Of a stretch of DNA of 64,000 bases, positions 49,826 through 58,657 are shown piece by piece. The translations under genes were made by a program, and so were the position numbers. The DNA is from Chloroflexi bacterium UBA6077 (GTDB lineage: Bacteria; Chloroflexota; UBA6077): the NCBI GenBank assembly GCA_002436065.1, contig DIXP01000047.1:1-64000 (forward strand), written 5' to 3'. Position 1 is the first letter of the stretch. Every line of letters begins with the position of its first letter. Below the pieces are notes generated by a model, which was not told where the DNA came from, did no database searches, and was given only the letters and a program-made list of their open reading frames with translations.

Positions 49826-52039
49826 ATGAGGTGGATCGCCGATCTGAACCTGGGTGCCAAGCTCTCCATCGCCTCCGTGGTGCTGGCGTTGCTTCCATTG
49901 GGCGGCTTCGGCCTGTTCGCATTCCACTCGGCGGAGGAATCGCTGATTGGCAACTCCGGCCGTCGCCTTGAGGAGACCGCTTTCAGCACTATAGATAGGC
50001 TGGATCGCAACCTTTTTGAGCGGTATGGGAATGTTCAGGCATTTGCGCTGAGCGAAGCGGCCAAGACGATGCATCCCGAAGGGATATCTCGCTGGATCAG
50101 CAGGATGATGGCCAGCTACTCACCCACTTACGACCTGATGGTGGTGGCCGATGCCCACGGTCGTATCATCGCTGTCAACTCCACGGATGCCGATAGCAGA
50201 CCACTCGACGCGACCCGTGCCCTGCTGGGTCGGGACGTCTCCGAGGCAAAGTGGTATAGGGACGCCATCAGCGGCCGGCTGAAGCCCAGCGATGTCATGG
50301 TGGACGATGTGCACCACGACGATCTGATGGCCGCGGTGTATGGAACGACCCAGGGGGCCGACATAGCCATGAGCTTCACAGCTGCCATATGGGGGCCGAA
50401 CGACGAGGTGGTGGGCGTTTGGTCCAACCGCTTCAACTGGGACATCGCCTCGACCATCCTGGAAGAGGTGGAATCCAGGGCTCGGAAAGAGGGTCAACCA
50501 TCTGTCAGGCTGGCCATAGTCTCCTCTCAGGGCACGGTGCTGGCCGCACCGGGGGGGAGCGCCGTCCTTCAGGATACCATCTTCGATCGCGCCTCCCTCA
50601 TGAACTCCAGAGGAACGGCAGTGGGCCATGCCGATGGTAGGGGATTGGTCAGCAACAAGCCTGCTCTGGAGGGATGGGCCAAGTCCTCCGGCTACTCGCA
50701 CTACCCAGGGATGGGTTGGACAGTCGTTGCCACCCGCGACTACGAGGATGTCCTGTCCGACACGGAGAAGCTGCGTTTGGCAATGCTGGTGGCCTTCATT
50801 GTCGCGGTGGTCGTCGTGGCGTTTGGAGCCGCGCTGGTTGCCAGAAGCATCGGCTCGGCAGTCGGGCAGGTGTCCGAGGTAGCGAAGAGGTTGGCCCGAG
50901 GCCAGTTGGACCAGAAGATCACCATCAACTCTCGGGACGAGATCGGAGAGATGGCCGAGGCATTCCGAGAGATGATCGCCTATCTGAACAGCATGGCCGC
51001 TGCTGCCAATGCCGTGGCCAAGGGAGACCTCACAACCGAGGTTTGCCCTCAGTCGGAGCAGGACGTCCTCGGGACTGCCTTCCAGCGCATGGTCGGCGGG
51101 CTGCGAGGCCTCACGGCGGAGCTTCAGAAGGCTTCCCTCAGCCTCTCTGGCGCCACCAACGATATCCTGACCGCCGTGTCGCAGCAGTCTTCCGGAGCGA
51201 CGGAGCAGTCCGCCGCTATCACTGAGACGACCGCCACGGTGGAGGAGGTGAGTGCCTCGGCCGACCAGGCGGTGCAGATGGCGATGGTCGTGTCCCAGAC
51301 GGCGCAGCAGGCTAACCGTGTGGTCAGCGAGGGGGTGGAGGCCGTCAAGGCGGCCACCGAGGGGATGGAGGAGATGCGCCACCGCGTCCAGTCCATCGCG
51401 GAGAACATCCTGGCTCTGTCTGAGCAAAGCCAGCAGATTGGGGAGATCACCGCCACGGTGAGCGACCTGGCGGACCAATCGAACCTGCTGGCGCTGAACG
51501 CGGCGATCGAGGCCAGCCGAGCCGGCGAGCACGGGAAGGGCTTTGCGGTAGTGGCTTCGGAGATACGGAGCCTGGCGGAGCAGTCCAAGGCGGCCACGGC
51601 CCAGGTGCGGACGATCCTGATGGATATCCAACGGGCCACCAACGCCGCGGTCATGGCCACCGAGCAGGGTACGAAAGGGGTGGATGCCGCGGTCCAGTTG
51701 ATTGATAAGACGGGGCAGACCATCGGCGAGCTGGAGGAGGTAGTGAGGGGAGCATCCCAATCTGCATCCCAGATTGCCGCATCGGTGAGGCAGCACTCGG
51801 TCGGGATGCAGCAGATAGCAGCAGCCATGGGCAACATCGAGCAGGCTACCAACCAGGGGCTGCTGGCCACCACGAGCACCAAGCGGGCCGCCGAGAACCT
51901 TACGGAGCTAACCGGCAGGTTGAACCGGCTGGTGGCGCTGTACAGGCTGCTCGGTGGTGAGCAGGCCGTATCCTATCCCGAGGGCAGGGCCACCAGGGCA
52001 GGGATCGGCATGGTCGCCGAACCCCCTGTCGGGAGATAG
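49826..52039 (+). CDS. Transmembrane chemoreceptor: dCache-HAMP-MCP signal
   Basis: 737 aa from ATG 49826 (GTG 49820 also possible). TM1 is at ~15-35, a double-Cache periplasmic domain at ~40-310 (DLMVVADAHGRIIAVNSTDA; YSHYPGMGWTVVATRDYEDV), TM2 at ~318-340 and HAMP at ~340-395. The MCP helical hairpin follows, with tip DLADQSNLLALNAAIEASRA and GEHGKGFAVVASEIRSLAEQ. No clear CheR-tether pentapeptide is seen at the C-terminus. This is the membrane receptor of the cluster; the ligand is likely a small extracellular molecule. Confidence 0.94.
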   Translation: MRWIADLNLGAKLSIASVVLALLPLGGFGLFAFHSAEESLIGNSGRRLEETAFSTIDRLDRNLFERYGNVQAFALSEAAKTMHPEGISRWISRMMASYSPTYDLMVVADAHGRIIAVNSTDADSRPLDATRALLGRDVSEAKWYRDAISGRLKPSDVMVDDVHHDDLMAAVYGTTQGADIAMSFTAAIWGPNDEVVGVWSNRFNWDIASTILEEVESRARKEGQPSVRLAIVSSQGTVLAAPGGSAVLQDTIFDRASLMNSRGTAVGHADGRGLVSNKPALEGWAKSSGYSHYPGMGWTVVATRDYEDVLSDTEKLRLAMLVAFIVAVVVVAFGAALVARSIGSAVGQVSEVAKRLARGQLDQKITINSRDEIGEMAEAFREMIAYLNSMAAAANAVAKGDLTTEVCPQSEQDVLGTAFQRMVGGLRGLTAELQKASLSLSGATNDILTAVSQQSSGATEQSAAITETTATVEEVSASADQAVQMAMVVSQTAQQANRVVSEGVEAVKAATEGMEEMRHRVQSIAENILALSEQSQQIGEITATVSDLADQSNLLALNAAIEASRAGEHGKGFAVVASEIRSLAEQSKAATAQVRTILMDIQRATNAAVMATEQGTKGVDAAVQLIDKTGQTIGELEEVVRGASQSASQIAASVRQHSVGMQQIAAAMGNIEQATNQGLLATTSTKRAAENLTELTGRLNRLVALYRLLGGEQAVSYPEGRATRAGIGMVAEPPVGR

Positions 52040-52044
52040 CAGTC

Positions 52045-54366
52045 GTGTCCGTACCGGATCCCCGCATGCAGGAGTTGCTGGCGGTTTTCGATGCCGAGGT
52101 AGAGGAACGTGTTCGCGCCCTCAACCAGCTGCTGTTGCGGCTTGAGCGGGAGGAGACTGAGGGTGAGGGCCGCACCGAGCTGTTCGATGCCCTGTTCCGC
52201 GAGGCCCACAGCCTGAAGGGCGCCGCGAGGGCGGTGGGTCTCGGCCAGATGGAGGAGCTGGCTCACGCCCTGGAATCCACTCTGGATGGCGGGCGCAAGT
52301 CCCATCACACCCCGGCCCGCTCCTGGTTCGACGGGGTGTTCCAGGCGGTGGACAGCTTTGGCCCGCTCTGCCGATCCGCCCTGGAGGGCGAAGAGGCGCC
52401 GGTTGAGATGGTCGGGCTTCTCGCCAGCCTGGCGGTGACCCGGGCCGAGCTGGAGGCGGAGCAGTCCACATCCCCTGTGGCGAGGGGGGCTCCCCCTGCC
52501 TCGACCCCTGCGGCACCCCCTCCCTCCGCCCCAAGCCCAAGCGGCAGTCAGGCGGATGGCACAGCGGTTAGAGTGTCGTCCGAGAGTGTGCGGGTGGCGG
52601 TGGGGAAGCTCGATGCCCTGCTGGCCCAGGCGGGCGAACTCGCCATCACCGACATCCGCGTCAAGCAAAGGCTGAGCGAGCTGCTCGATCTACGCCAGAG
52701 CCTGGATGGCTGGCGGCGGGAGTGGCGGCTGGCTCGTGGCTTCCGTGGTCGGCTGCGACGAGCCCTGGCCGAGGCCAACCCGAGCGAACGGGGATTGGTT
52801 CGTGACCTGGAGGCGCTCCTCCGCTTCACCGAGCAGGCGGAACAGCGCACCCAACTGCTGTTGCAGCGGGTGGACGAAATCGCGACCCACCTTCGGCACG
52901 ATGCGGCCCAGCTTGCGCTGGTGACCGATGCCATCGAGGACGAGGTGATGGCCGTGCGTCTGCTTCCCGTGGCCACCCTCTTTGCCCCCTTCGAGCGGCT
53001 GGTCCGCGACCTCTCGCGCGGGCAGGGGAAGGAGGTCGATCTGCTGGTGGAGGGGGAAGACACCGAGATCGATCGGAAGATCCTGGAGCAGCTGCGCGAC
53101 CCGTTGATGCACATGATCCGCAACGCTGTCGACCACGGTATTGAGTCACCTGAGCAGAGGCAAGCCCACTCCAAGCCCGGCACAGGCACGATCCGGTTGG
53201 CGGCCTACCAGAGGGGTGGGTTCGTGGAGATCGAGTTGGAGGACGACGGCGGGGGGATCGACCCCCAGCTGCTGCGGGAGTCGGCGGTGCGAAAGGGGCT
53301 GCTCACCGGCGAGCAGGCATCGGGCATGGATGATCGCTCTGCCCTGGAGCTGATCTACCACCCCGGCTTCTCCACCCGATCGGTGGTGACCTCCACATCG
53401 GGCCGTGGGGTCGGGATGGATGTAGTGCGGGAGAACGTGGAGCGGCTGAACGGCCACACCAGGATAGACAGCGTCCCAGGGCGGGGAACACGCTTCACCA
53501 TCAGCGTGCCTCTCACCCTCGCCACCACCAGGGCTGTGCTGATCGGCCAGGGGGACCAGCTGTTTGCGGTACCGGCCTCGGCGGTGGAGCGCAGCTCTCG
53601 AGTGCAGGCCCACGGAGTAGCTAGCCTGGAGGGGATCCCGGCCGTTCAGATCGACGGCCACCCGGTCCCGGTGGTGGAGTTGTCGGACCTGTTGGAGCGC
53701 ACTGGCGACGGACAACAGAGTTGGGGTGGGAGTGATTGGCGGCCCTATTTCCTGTTGCACCAGGGCGATCGGCGGATAGCCTTCCTGGTGGACCGGCTGG
53801 TAGCGGAGCAGGAGATCGTCATCAAGAGTCTCGGCTGGCCCCTTCGCCGTGTGCGGAACGTGTCGGGCGCCGCGGTCCTGGGCTCCGGCCAGACGGTGGT
53901 CATCCTGAACCCCGCTGACATGCTGAAGAGCGCCGCCAGGCTGCTGAGCAGCGGCGCACGCCGGCGCTACTCGGCTGTGGCGGCACCCAGGGCAGGGCGG
54001 CAGCGCCGGCGCCTATTGGTGGTGGATGACTCGCTCACCACCCGAACTCTGGTGCGGAGCATTCTCGAGGCCGCGGGATACGATACGGTGGTTGCCTCCA
54101 ATGGGGTGGAGGCGCTGAGGATGCTCCGTGATGAGCCTGTGGACATGGTTGTCACCGATGTGGACATGCCTGCCATGGACGGTTTCGCCCTCACAGCGGA
54201 GATCCGTCGGGACGAGCGGCTGTCCAGGTTACCGGTGGTGCTGGTTACCTCCCTGGAGGGGAACAAGCACCGCGAGCGAGGTGTGGCGGTGGGTGCTGAT
54301 GCCTACCTGGTGAAGAGCGGGTTCGATCAGAGCGCACTCCTGGAAACAGTGGGTAGACTGCTATGA
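52045..54366 (+). CDS. cheA: Hybrid CheA histidine kinase: Hpt-dimerisation-HATPase-CheW-REC
   Basis: 773 aa from GTG 52045, five bases after the MCP stop. Hpt domain ~1-110 (FREAHSLKGAARAVGLGQME, His55) and a Pro/Ser-rich linker ~145-170 (ASTPAAPPPSAPSPSGS). The long dimerisation domain and HATPase follow with HMIRNAVDHGIESPEQR, LEDDGGGIDPQLL and TSGRGVGMDVVRENVERLNG. A CheW-like domain (~500-640) and a C-terminal receiver (~655-773) with LVVDDSLTTRTL, VDMVVTDVDMPAMDG (Asp705) and DAYLVKSGF complete it. CheA-REC fusions are typical of non-flagellar systems such as Wsp, Frz and Pil. Confidence 0.94.
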   Translation: MSVPDPRMQELLAVFDAEVEERVRALNQLLLRLEREETEGEGRTELFDALFREAHSLKGAARAVGLGQMEELAHALESTLDGGRKSHHTPARSWFDGVFQAVDSFGPLCRSALEGEEAPVEMVGLLASLAVTRAELEAEQSTSPVARGAPPASTPAAPPPSAPSPSGSQADGTAVRVSSESVRVAVGKLDALLAQAGELAITDIRVKQRLSELLDLRQSLDGWRREWRLARGFRGRLRRALAEANPSERGLVRDLEALLRFTEQAEQRTQLLLQRVDEIATHLRHDAAQLALVTDAIEDEVMAVRLLPVATLFAPFERLVRDLSRGQGKEVDLLVEGEDTEIDRKILEQLRDPLMHMIRNAVDHGIESPEQRQAHSKPGTGTIRLAAYQRGGFVEIELEDDGGGIDPQLLRESAVRKGLLTGEQASGMDDRSALELIYHPGFSTRSVVTSTSGRGVGMDVVRENVERLNGHTRIDSVPGRGTRFTISVPLTLATTRAVLIGQGDQLFAVPASAVERSSRVQAHGVASLEGIPAVQIDGHPVPVVELSDLLERTGDGQQSWGGSDWRPYFLLHQGDRRIAFLVDRLVAEQEIVIKSLGWPLRRVRNVSGAAVLGSGQTVVILNPADMLKSAARLLSSGARRRYSAVAAPRAGRQRRRLLVVDDSLTTRTLVRSILEAAGYDTVVASNGVEALRMLRDEPVDMVVTDVDMPAMDGFALTAEIRRDERLSRLPVVLVTSLEGNKHRERGVAVGADAYLVKSGFDQSALLETVGRLL

Positions 54367-55466
54367 ACTCGGCTTTGACTCCTGGTTCCGGAGGGAAGGC
54401 CAGGCGGACTCGAGTGCTGGTGGCGGACGATTCGGCATCGCAGCGGATGCGCCTCATATCCTGGCTGGAGTCTGATCCGGAGTTGGAGGTCGTTGGCTGG
54501 GCTACCAACGGCCTTGAGGCCGTCAGGCTGGCCTTGGCGCTGAAGCCCGACGTGGTCACGATGGATCTTCGAATGCCGGTGATGGACGGGATCGAGGCCA
54601 CCCGGCGGATCATGGAGGAGTGCCCGACTCCAGTAGTGATGGTCACCGTCAGCGCCTCCCGAGAACGCCAGCAGTTCATTGCTGAGGCATTCGACGCGGG
54701 GGTGCTGGCGATCCTGCGGAAGCCAATCCCCGGGCCGAACGAGAAGGAGACAGTCCGCGAGCTGCTGCGCACCGTGAAGAGCATGTCTCAGGTAGTGGTG
54801 ATCCGGCGGTGGCAAGGAGGCATCAAGCCATCCTTCCACTCTTCAGTCACATCTCTACCGTCAACTCCCATGGGCGGGAAGGCGGCGGCTCATCGGCTGG
54901 AAGTGGTGACAATTGGGGCCTCGACCGGCGGACCTCAGGCATTGAAGGAGGTGCTGAGTCACCTTCCGTCCGACTTCCCGCTGCCGGTGCTGGTGGTGCA
55001 GCACATAGCTCAGGGGTTCACGGCAGGCTTGGTGGACTGGCTTCGGTTGGAGTGCGCGGTGCCGATGCGGGTAGTGGTGGAGGAGACCCCTCTGCGAGCC
55101 CCCGGGGTGTACGTTGCCCTCGCGGGGCAGCACATGGTGGTGAAGGGCGGGAGCCTGATCCTCACCGACGACCCGCCGGTCTCCGGGCATAGACCATCAG
55201 CGACGCTGCTGTTTCAGTCCGCGTCGCGATTGCACGGGCCGGCAGTACTCGGGGTGCTACTGACCGGCATGGGCGACGATGGCGCGGCGGGGCTCAGGGA
55301 TATCAAGCGGGCTGGCGGATACACAATCGCTCAGGACGAGAGCACCTCGGTGGTGTTCGGGATGCCCGCTGTGGCGATAGCCATGGGGGTCGTGGACCAC
55401 GTGCTGCCGCTGCCCCTGATAGGAAACATGATCGTCGAGTTGGAGCGCCGTTCGAGGGAGGGGTAG
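54363..55466 (+). CDS. cheB: CheB protein-glutamate methylesterase
   Basis: 367 aa from ATG 54363, overlapping cheA (ATGA). Receiver domain ~15-135 with VLVADDSASQRMR, VVTMDLRMPVMDGIEATRRI (Asp68) and AILRKPIPG. The methylesterase domain is ~178-365: VVTIGASTGGPQALKEVLSH (Ser187), LVVQHIAQGFTAGLVDWL (His214), and GVLLTGMGDDGAAGLRDIKR (Asp306). It demethylates the chemoreceptors, opposing CheR, when phosphorylated by CheA. Confidence 0.95.
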   Translation: MNSALTPGSGGKARRTRVLVADDSASQRMRLISWLESDPELEVVGWATNGLEAVRLALALKPDVVTMDLRMPVMDGIEATRRIMEECPTPVVMVTVSASRERQQFIAEAFDAGVLAILRKPIPGPNEKETVRELLRTVKSMSQVVVIRRWQGGIKPSFHSSVTSLPSTPMGGKAAAHRLEVVTIGASTGGPQALKEVLSHLPSDFPLPVLVVQHIAQGFTAGLVDWLRLECAVPMRVVVEETPLRAPGVYVALAGQHMVVKGGSLILTDDPPVSGHRPSATLLFQSASRLHGPAVLGVLLTGMGDDGAAGLRDIKRAGGYTIAQDESTSVVFGMPAVAIAMGVVDHVLPLPLIGNMIVELERRSREG

Positions 55467-55469
55467 CCT

Positions 55470-56273
55470 ATGGACATGATGGAATTCCTGGATGAGTTCC
55501 GGGCAGAGGCCGGCGAGCACCTGAGGGCGTTGGATGCCCAACTGCTGCAGCTGGAGCGGGATCCCGCCGACTCCGCCCCCATCCGTGAGATGTTTCTCTC
55601 TGCCCACACCATCAAGGGCGGAGCCGCAATGATGGAGTTGGAGGGGGTTAGGGGGCTGGCCCACGCCATGGAGGACGTGCTGGGCACCTTGCGGGATGGG
55701 AGACAGCCGTTCGACAGGGAGACGGCCGACCTGCTGTTCCGAACCCTGGACCTGTTGAGAGAGCTGGTGGAGCGATCCCTGCCTGGGGAGGAGCCGGCGG
55801 ACGGAGCAGTCCAGGAGATGATGGCTGCCCTCCGAGGGCGTATCGGCAAGGATGCAGCGGCTCCACCTGCCGGGGCTCCGGAGGCCGACCAGCGGCCTCC
55901 GCTCAGCGGCAGAGTGCTGCTGGTTGATGACTCGGCTACCGTGCGAATGATGAACAAGATCCACCTTGCCGACGCCGGTTTCGAGGTGGAGACCCTTGGG
56001 GACGGGACCGAAGCCCTGACGCGCGCCCTGGAGGGGAGCTACGATCTGATCGTCACCAGCATCGAGGTGCGAGGCTTGAGGGGATTGGAGTTGGCCGCGG
56101 CGCTTCGAAGCTCAACCTCTCGCAGCGGAGTGCCGATCATACTGATGAGCAGCGACGACAACTCGGAGCACCGCCGAAGGGCCTCGGATCTGGGCGTGGG
56201 AGCCTACATCCGGAAGGGGTCCTTCGGACAGCTACGGCTAGCCGAGGCCGCCAGGGAGCTGCTTGCCAGGTAA
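55470..56273 (+). CDS. Hpt-receiver protein with degenerate receiver
   Basis: 267 aa from ATG 55470, three bases after the cheB stop. Hpt domain ~1-125: MMEFLDEFRAEAGEHLRALD and FLSAHTIKGGAAMMELEGVR with phospho-His46. Receiver ~147-265: RVLLVDDSATVRMMNKIHLA, then YDLIVTSIEVRGLRGLELAA, where the acceptor aspartate is Ser197, and AYIRKGSFG (Lys249). So the Hpt half can take a phosphoryl group but the receiver half cannot keep one. It occupies the place of the output regulator in a Wsp-like operon. Confidence 0.87.
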   Translation: MDMMEFLDEFRAEAGEHLRALDAQLLQLERDPADSAPIREMFLSAHTIKGGAAMMELEGVRGLAHAMEDVLGTLRDGRQPFDRETADLLFRTLDLLRELVERSLPGEEPADGAVQEMMAALRGRIGKDAAAPPAGAPEADQRPPLSGRVLLVDDSATVRMMNKIHLADAGFEVETLGDGTEALTRALEGSYDLIVTSIEVRGLRGLELAAALRSSTSRSGVPIILMSSDDNSEHRRRASDLGVGAYIRKGSFGQLRLAEAARELLAR

Positions 56274-56318
56274 CCCACCGCGTCACGGTGTTGCCTCTCG
56301 ATTCGCCGACCACTGAAC

Positions 56319-56347
56319 TTGACACCCCGGCCAAGCTAGGCTAGAAT
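56319..56347 (+). promoter_or_regulatory. Promoter TTGACA-17-TAGAAT of the tRNA cluster
   Basis: TTGACA (56319-56324), 17-base spacer, TAGAAT (56342-56347). It lies 14 bases before tRNA-Phe. Confidence 0.85.
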
Positions 56348-56361
56348 CCACTGTGTCGTGA

Positions 56362-56434
56362 GCCGAGGTAGCTCAGTTGGTAGAGCACGCGACTGAAAAT
56401 CGCGGTGTCATCAGTTCGATTCTGATCCTCGGCA
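56362..56434 (+). tRNA. tRNA-Phe (anticodon GAA)
   Basis: Acceptor GCCGAGG/CCTCGGC, anticodon arm CGCGA-CTGAAAA-TCGCG giving GAA, T-arm ATCAGTTCGATTCTGAT. Discriminator A. Confidence 0.94.
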
Positions 56435-56443
56435 CCTGACCAT

Positions 56444-56515
56444 GCGGAAGTGGCTCAGCGGTAGAGCATCACCTTGCCAAGGTGAGGGTCGCGAGTTCGA
56501 ATCTCGTCTTCCGCT
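56444..56515 (+). tRNA. tRNA-Gly (anticodon GCC)
   Basis: Acceptor GCGGAAG/CTTCCGC, anticodon arm TCACC-TTGCCAA-GGTGA giving GCC, T-arm GCGAGTTCGAATCTCGT. Discriminator U. It is the third glycine isoacceptor in the window. Confidence 0.94.
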
Positions 56516-56533
56516 CCATTTAGTAAAACAGGC

Positions 56534-56566
56534 AGAGAAGCACGATCGACCAAGGCGTGCTTCTCT
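56534..56566 (+). terminator. Hairpin between tRNA-Gly and tRNA-Cys
   Basis: AGAGAAGCACG (56534-56544) pairs with CGTGCTTCTCT (56556-56566), followed by CATTT. It may terminate or process the tRNA transcript. Confidence 0.6.
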
Positions 56567-56577
56567 CATTTCCCAGC

Positions 56578-56648
56578 GGCGACGTGGCCAAGTGGCAAGG
56601 CGGAGGTCTGCAAAACCTCTATCATCGGTTCGAATCCGATCGTCGCCT
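56578..56648 (+). tRNA. tRNA-Cys (anticodon GCA)
   Basis: Acceptor GGCGACG/CGTCGCC, anticodon arm GAGGT-CTGCAAA-ACCTC giving GCA, T-arm TCGGTTCGAATCCGA. Discriminator U. Its 3' end abuts the prophage and is the likely attachment site. Confidence 0.94.
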
Positions 56649-56658
56649 CCAACATCTT

Positions 56659-56690
56659 GGGCTCTGGAGCATATCCAGAGCCCATATTTT
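56659..56690 (+). terminator. Rho-independent terminator after tRNA-Cys
   Basis: GGGCTCTGGA pairs with TCCAGAGCCC around GCATA, then ATATTTT. Confidence 0.8.
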
Positions 56691-56765
56691 GTGCCCTGCA
56701 CCCGTTCGCCCCCTGGCGGCGCGCCTGCGTGCAAACATTTTGCAAACGGATTTCACCGCTACCCA

Positions 56766-57959
56766 TCAGGATGCCCCCAACCTGGCGGCCTGGACCTGCT
56801 CAATGCTACCCTGAGAGAGGATCCCATCGAAGCGCCGAGCAGCTTCCTCCTGCATGGACGGCAGGCTGTGGGCGTATACGTCGAGGGTGATTCTTACCGT
56901 CGAGTGCCCCAATCGCTCGCTGATGACCTTCGGATTGATGCCCCCCTGCAGCAGTAGCGTCGCGTGAGTGTGCCGCAGATCGTGAAGCCGGATGGCGGGC
57001 AGGCCATGCTTCTTCAGTAGCGCGGTGAAGTCTCTGGAGAGGTTATCGGGCGAGATCGGCAGACCGTCCGGCCGCGCGCAAACGAGATCCCCATCGGAGT
57101 AGTCTGGTCCGAATAGTTCCCTCTCCCTGGACTGTTCCGCCAGGTGCCGGCGGAGTGCCTGCACCACCACGGCGGGCAGGGTAACCACCCTCGCCCCCTT
57201 TACCGTCTTTGGTGCCTTGAAGGAGATCCCCGCGGCCTTGGTGCGCTCCATGGATCGGCGAACTGAGAGCGTACCAGCATCAAGGTTCGCGTCCTGCCAT
57301 CGGAGAGCGAGCACTTCCCCGCGGCGCATACCCGTTCCCACAGCGAGCAGGATAGGCACCTGAAAGCGCGTTCCTTCGACTGCCCGCAGTAGTGCATCCA
57401 CCTGAGCGGCGGTAAGGGTCTTCATCTCCTTGTCCACCGGGCGTGGTGGTTTCACCTTGTCCGCGGGATTGCGAGCGATCATCCCCCACTCTACAGCCAT
57501 CTCCAGGGCTTCCCTCAGGACACGGTGATGGTGCGTCACTGTGCGTGCCGATAGTGACTTTCCTCTCCCGTCCTTCCTGCCACCCTCCAGGGCTTCGGCG
57601 TGGCAGCGCTGAATGTCCAGCGCGGTGAGCTTGCCGAGCTTGATGGCCCCGAGGGCGGGGGCAAGGTGCTGCCGGACTATCACCTCGTAACGCTGATACG
57701 TCTGGGCTGCTACGTTTGTCCTGGCGTAGTCGTTGAGCCACCGCCCCAAGTATTCACTCACGGTGAGGTTGGACGGCGAGACGTACGCGCCGGTGCCCAT
57801 GTCGGTTAGAAGCCGGTTCAACTCGTCCTGAGATTTCTTCTTCGTGGTGGCCGTGAGCTTGTGCCACTTCTGGCGACGCTTGCTGGTGGTGGGATCTTTG
57901 CCGATGTCCACCACAGCCCACCAGTTACCCTTGCCGCGTTCGCGAAGGTGGCCTTTCAT
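56766..57959 (-). CDS. Tyrosine recombinase/integrase (phage type)
   Basis: 397 aa from ATG 57959, chosen because it overlaps the upstream stop (ATGA) and has GGGGCAGGA in front. An earlier ATG 58007 lies inside the neighbour. An Arm-binding N-terminus (RERGKGNWWAVVDIGKDPTT) and core-binding SAM-like domain (~60-160) precede the catalytic domain: LAVGTGMRRGEVLALRW (Arg213), RLHDLRHTHATLLLQGG (His326-x-x-Arg329), ISERLGHSTVRITLDVYAH (His352, nucleophile Tyr362). All catalytic residues are present. It integrates the element, probably at the tRNA-Cys 3' end. Confidence 0.94.
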   Translation of the reverse strand: MKGHLRERGKGNWWAVVDIGKDPTTSKRRQKWHKLTATTKKKSQDELNRLLTDMGTGAYVSPSNLTVSEYLGRWLNDYARTNVAAQTYQRYEVIVRQHLAPALGAIKLGKLTALDIQRCHAEALEGGRKDGRGKSLSARTVTHHHRVLREALEMAVEWGMIARNPADKVKPPRPVDKEMKTLTAAQVDALLRAVEGTRFQVPILLAVGTGMRRGEVLALRWQDANLDAGTLSVRRSMERTKAAGISFKAPKTVKGARVVTLPAVVVQALRRHLAEQSRERELFGPDYSDGDLVCARPDGLPISPDNLSRDFTALLKKHGLPAIRLHDLRHTHATLLLQGGINPKVISERLGHSTVRITLDVYAHSLPSMQEEAARRFDGILSQGSIEQVQAARLGAS

Positions 57960-58519
57960 TCCTGCCCCGCTTCCTTCCTCCGCACTTGACGGAACATCGT
58001 TAGCCATCCCCAGTCCTTGGTTACACCCGAGTACACCATCGAGTCATAAACCTTCCGGGCGTCGTCACTCTCCCAGGGCGCGAAAGCCAACATTAAATCC
58101 AGGTCCCGAGTGTCAATCCGTCGATCTTCCCGAGCGCGGTATTCCTTGGCGAATTGGTAAGCCTCTAGGGGACTGATTGAAGGCGCGGCTTTACGGATCT
58201 TGATGATCCATTCAGCCGTCGCGCAGGTGATCCTGGCTTGCCCGTTCGTGCGAGCGGTGATTTCTGCGAGCACATCAAGCACGAGCCTGGCGTCTTCCGG
58301 TTCGGCATCCACGAAACTCCATTCCCCTGAGGGGTCAGGCGGCGCCAGCTTCTTCACAAACCGTTGAATAGCGCGGAGTTCAGGCACGCGACCCTCGAAC
58401 TTAGTCTCTCTCTCTAGGTGCCTGAAGATTTGCGCGGGCGTGGCGGGTGCTGCCTCATCAAGAGCAAGTTTCCGGATCTCATCCTGAACATCGAGGTCAA
58501 TTCTCGGCCCTCTTGGCAT
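57956..58519 (-). CDS. Phage protein of unknown function upstream of the integrase
   Basis: 187 aa from ATG 58519 behind GGAGGGAGG; upstream codons run over the divergent promoter. The N-terminus is basic with helices reminiscent of a DNA-binding module (MPRGPRIDLDVQDEIRKLAL, ATPAQIFRHLERETKFEGRV, LRAIQRFVKKL), and the middle and C-terminus are helical (EAYQFAKEYRAREDRRIDTR; DARKVYDSMVYSGVTKDWGW). Its position, divergent from the early genes and coupled to the integrase, suits a lysogeny regulator, but that is inference from context. Confidence 0.68.
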   Translation of the reverse strand: MPRGPRIDLDVQDEIRKLALDEAAPATPAQIFRHLERETKFEGRVPELRAIQRFVKKLAPPDPSGEWSFVDAEPEDARLVLDVLAEITARTNGQARITCATAEWIIKIRKAAPSISPLEAYQFAKEYRAREDRRIDTRDLDLMLAFAPWESDDARKVYDSMVYSGVTKDWGWLTMFRQVRRKEAGQE

Positions 58520-58568
58520 CCTCCCTCCTAATTGACACTTTAATGTATTATAGCGACGCTTATAAGTA

Positions 58569-58596
58569 TTGACGCGGTATATTGGCGTGCCATAAT
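58569..58596 (+). promoter_or_regulatory. Early phage promoter TTGACG-16-CATAAT
   Basis: TTGACG (58569-58574) and CATAAT (58591-58596) drive the HTH-primase direction. A minus-strand TATAAT (58552-58547) in the same AT-rich spot faces the integrase side, giving a divergent switch region. Confidence 0.6.
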
Positions 58597-58657
58597 GGTA
58601 CTCGTCAACAGTGGCGATGTCAAGCAGGGACATAACAGAAGGAAAGGGAAGGGGAAG

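Noticed and set aside
50120..51796. 558-codon frame antisense to the dCache chemoreceptor
   Set aside because: His/Arg/Leu-rich composition typical of antisense of MCP coding sequence; no ribosome site.
56411..56957. Frames across the tRNA-Gly/tRNA-Cys cluster
   Set aside because: Translations of tRNA genes (RRDSNSRPSPWQGDALPLSH type), not proteins.
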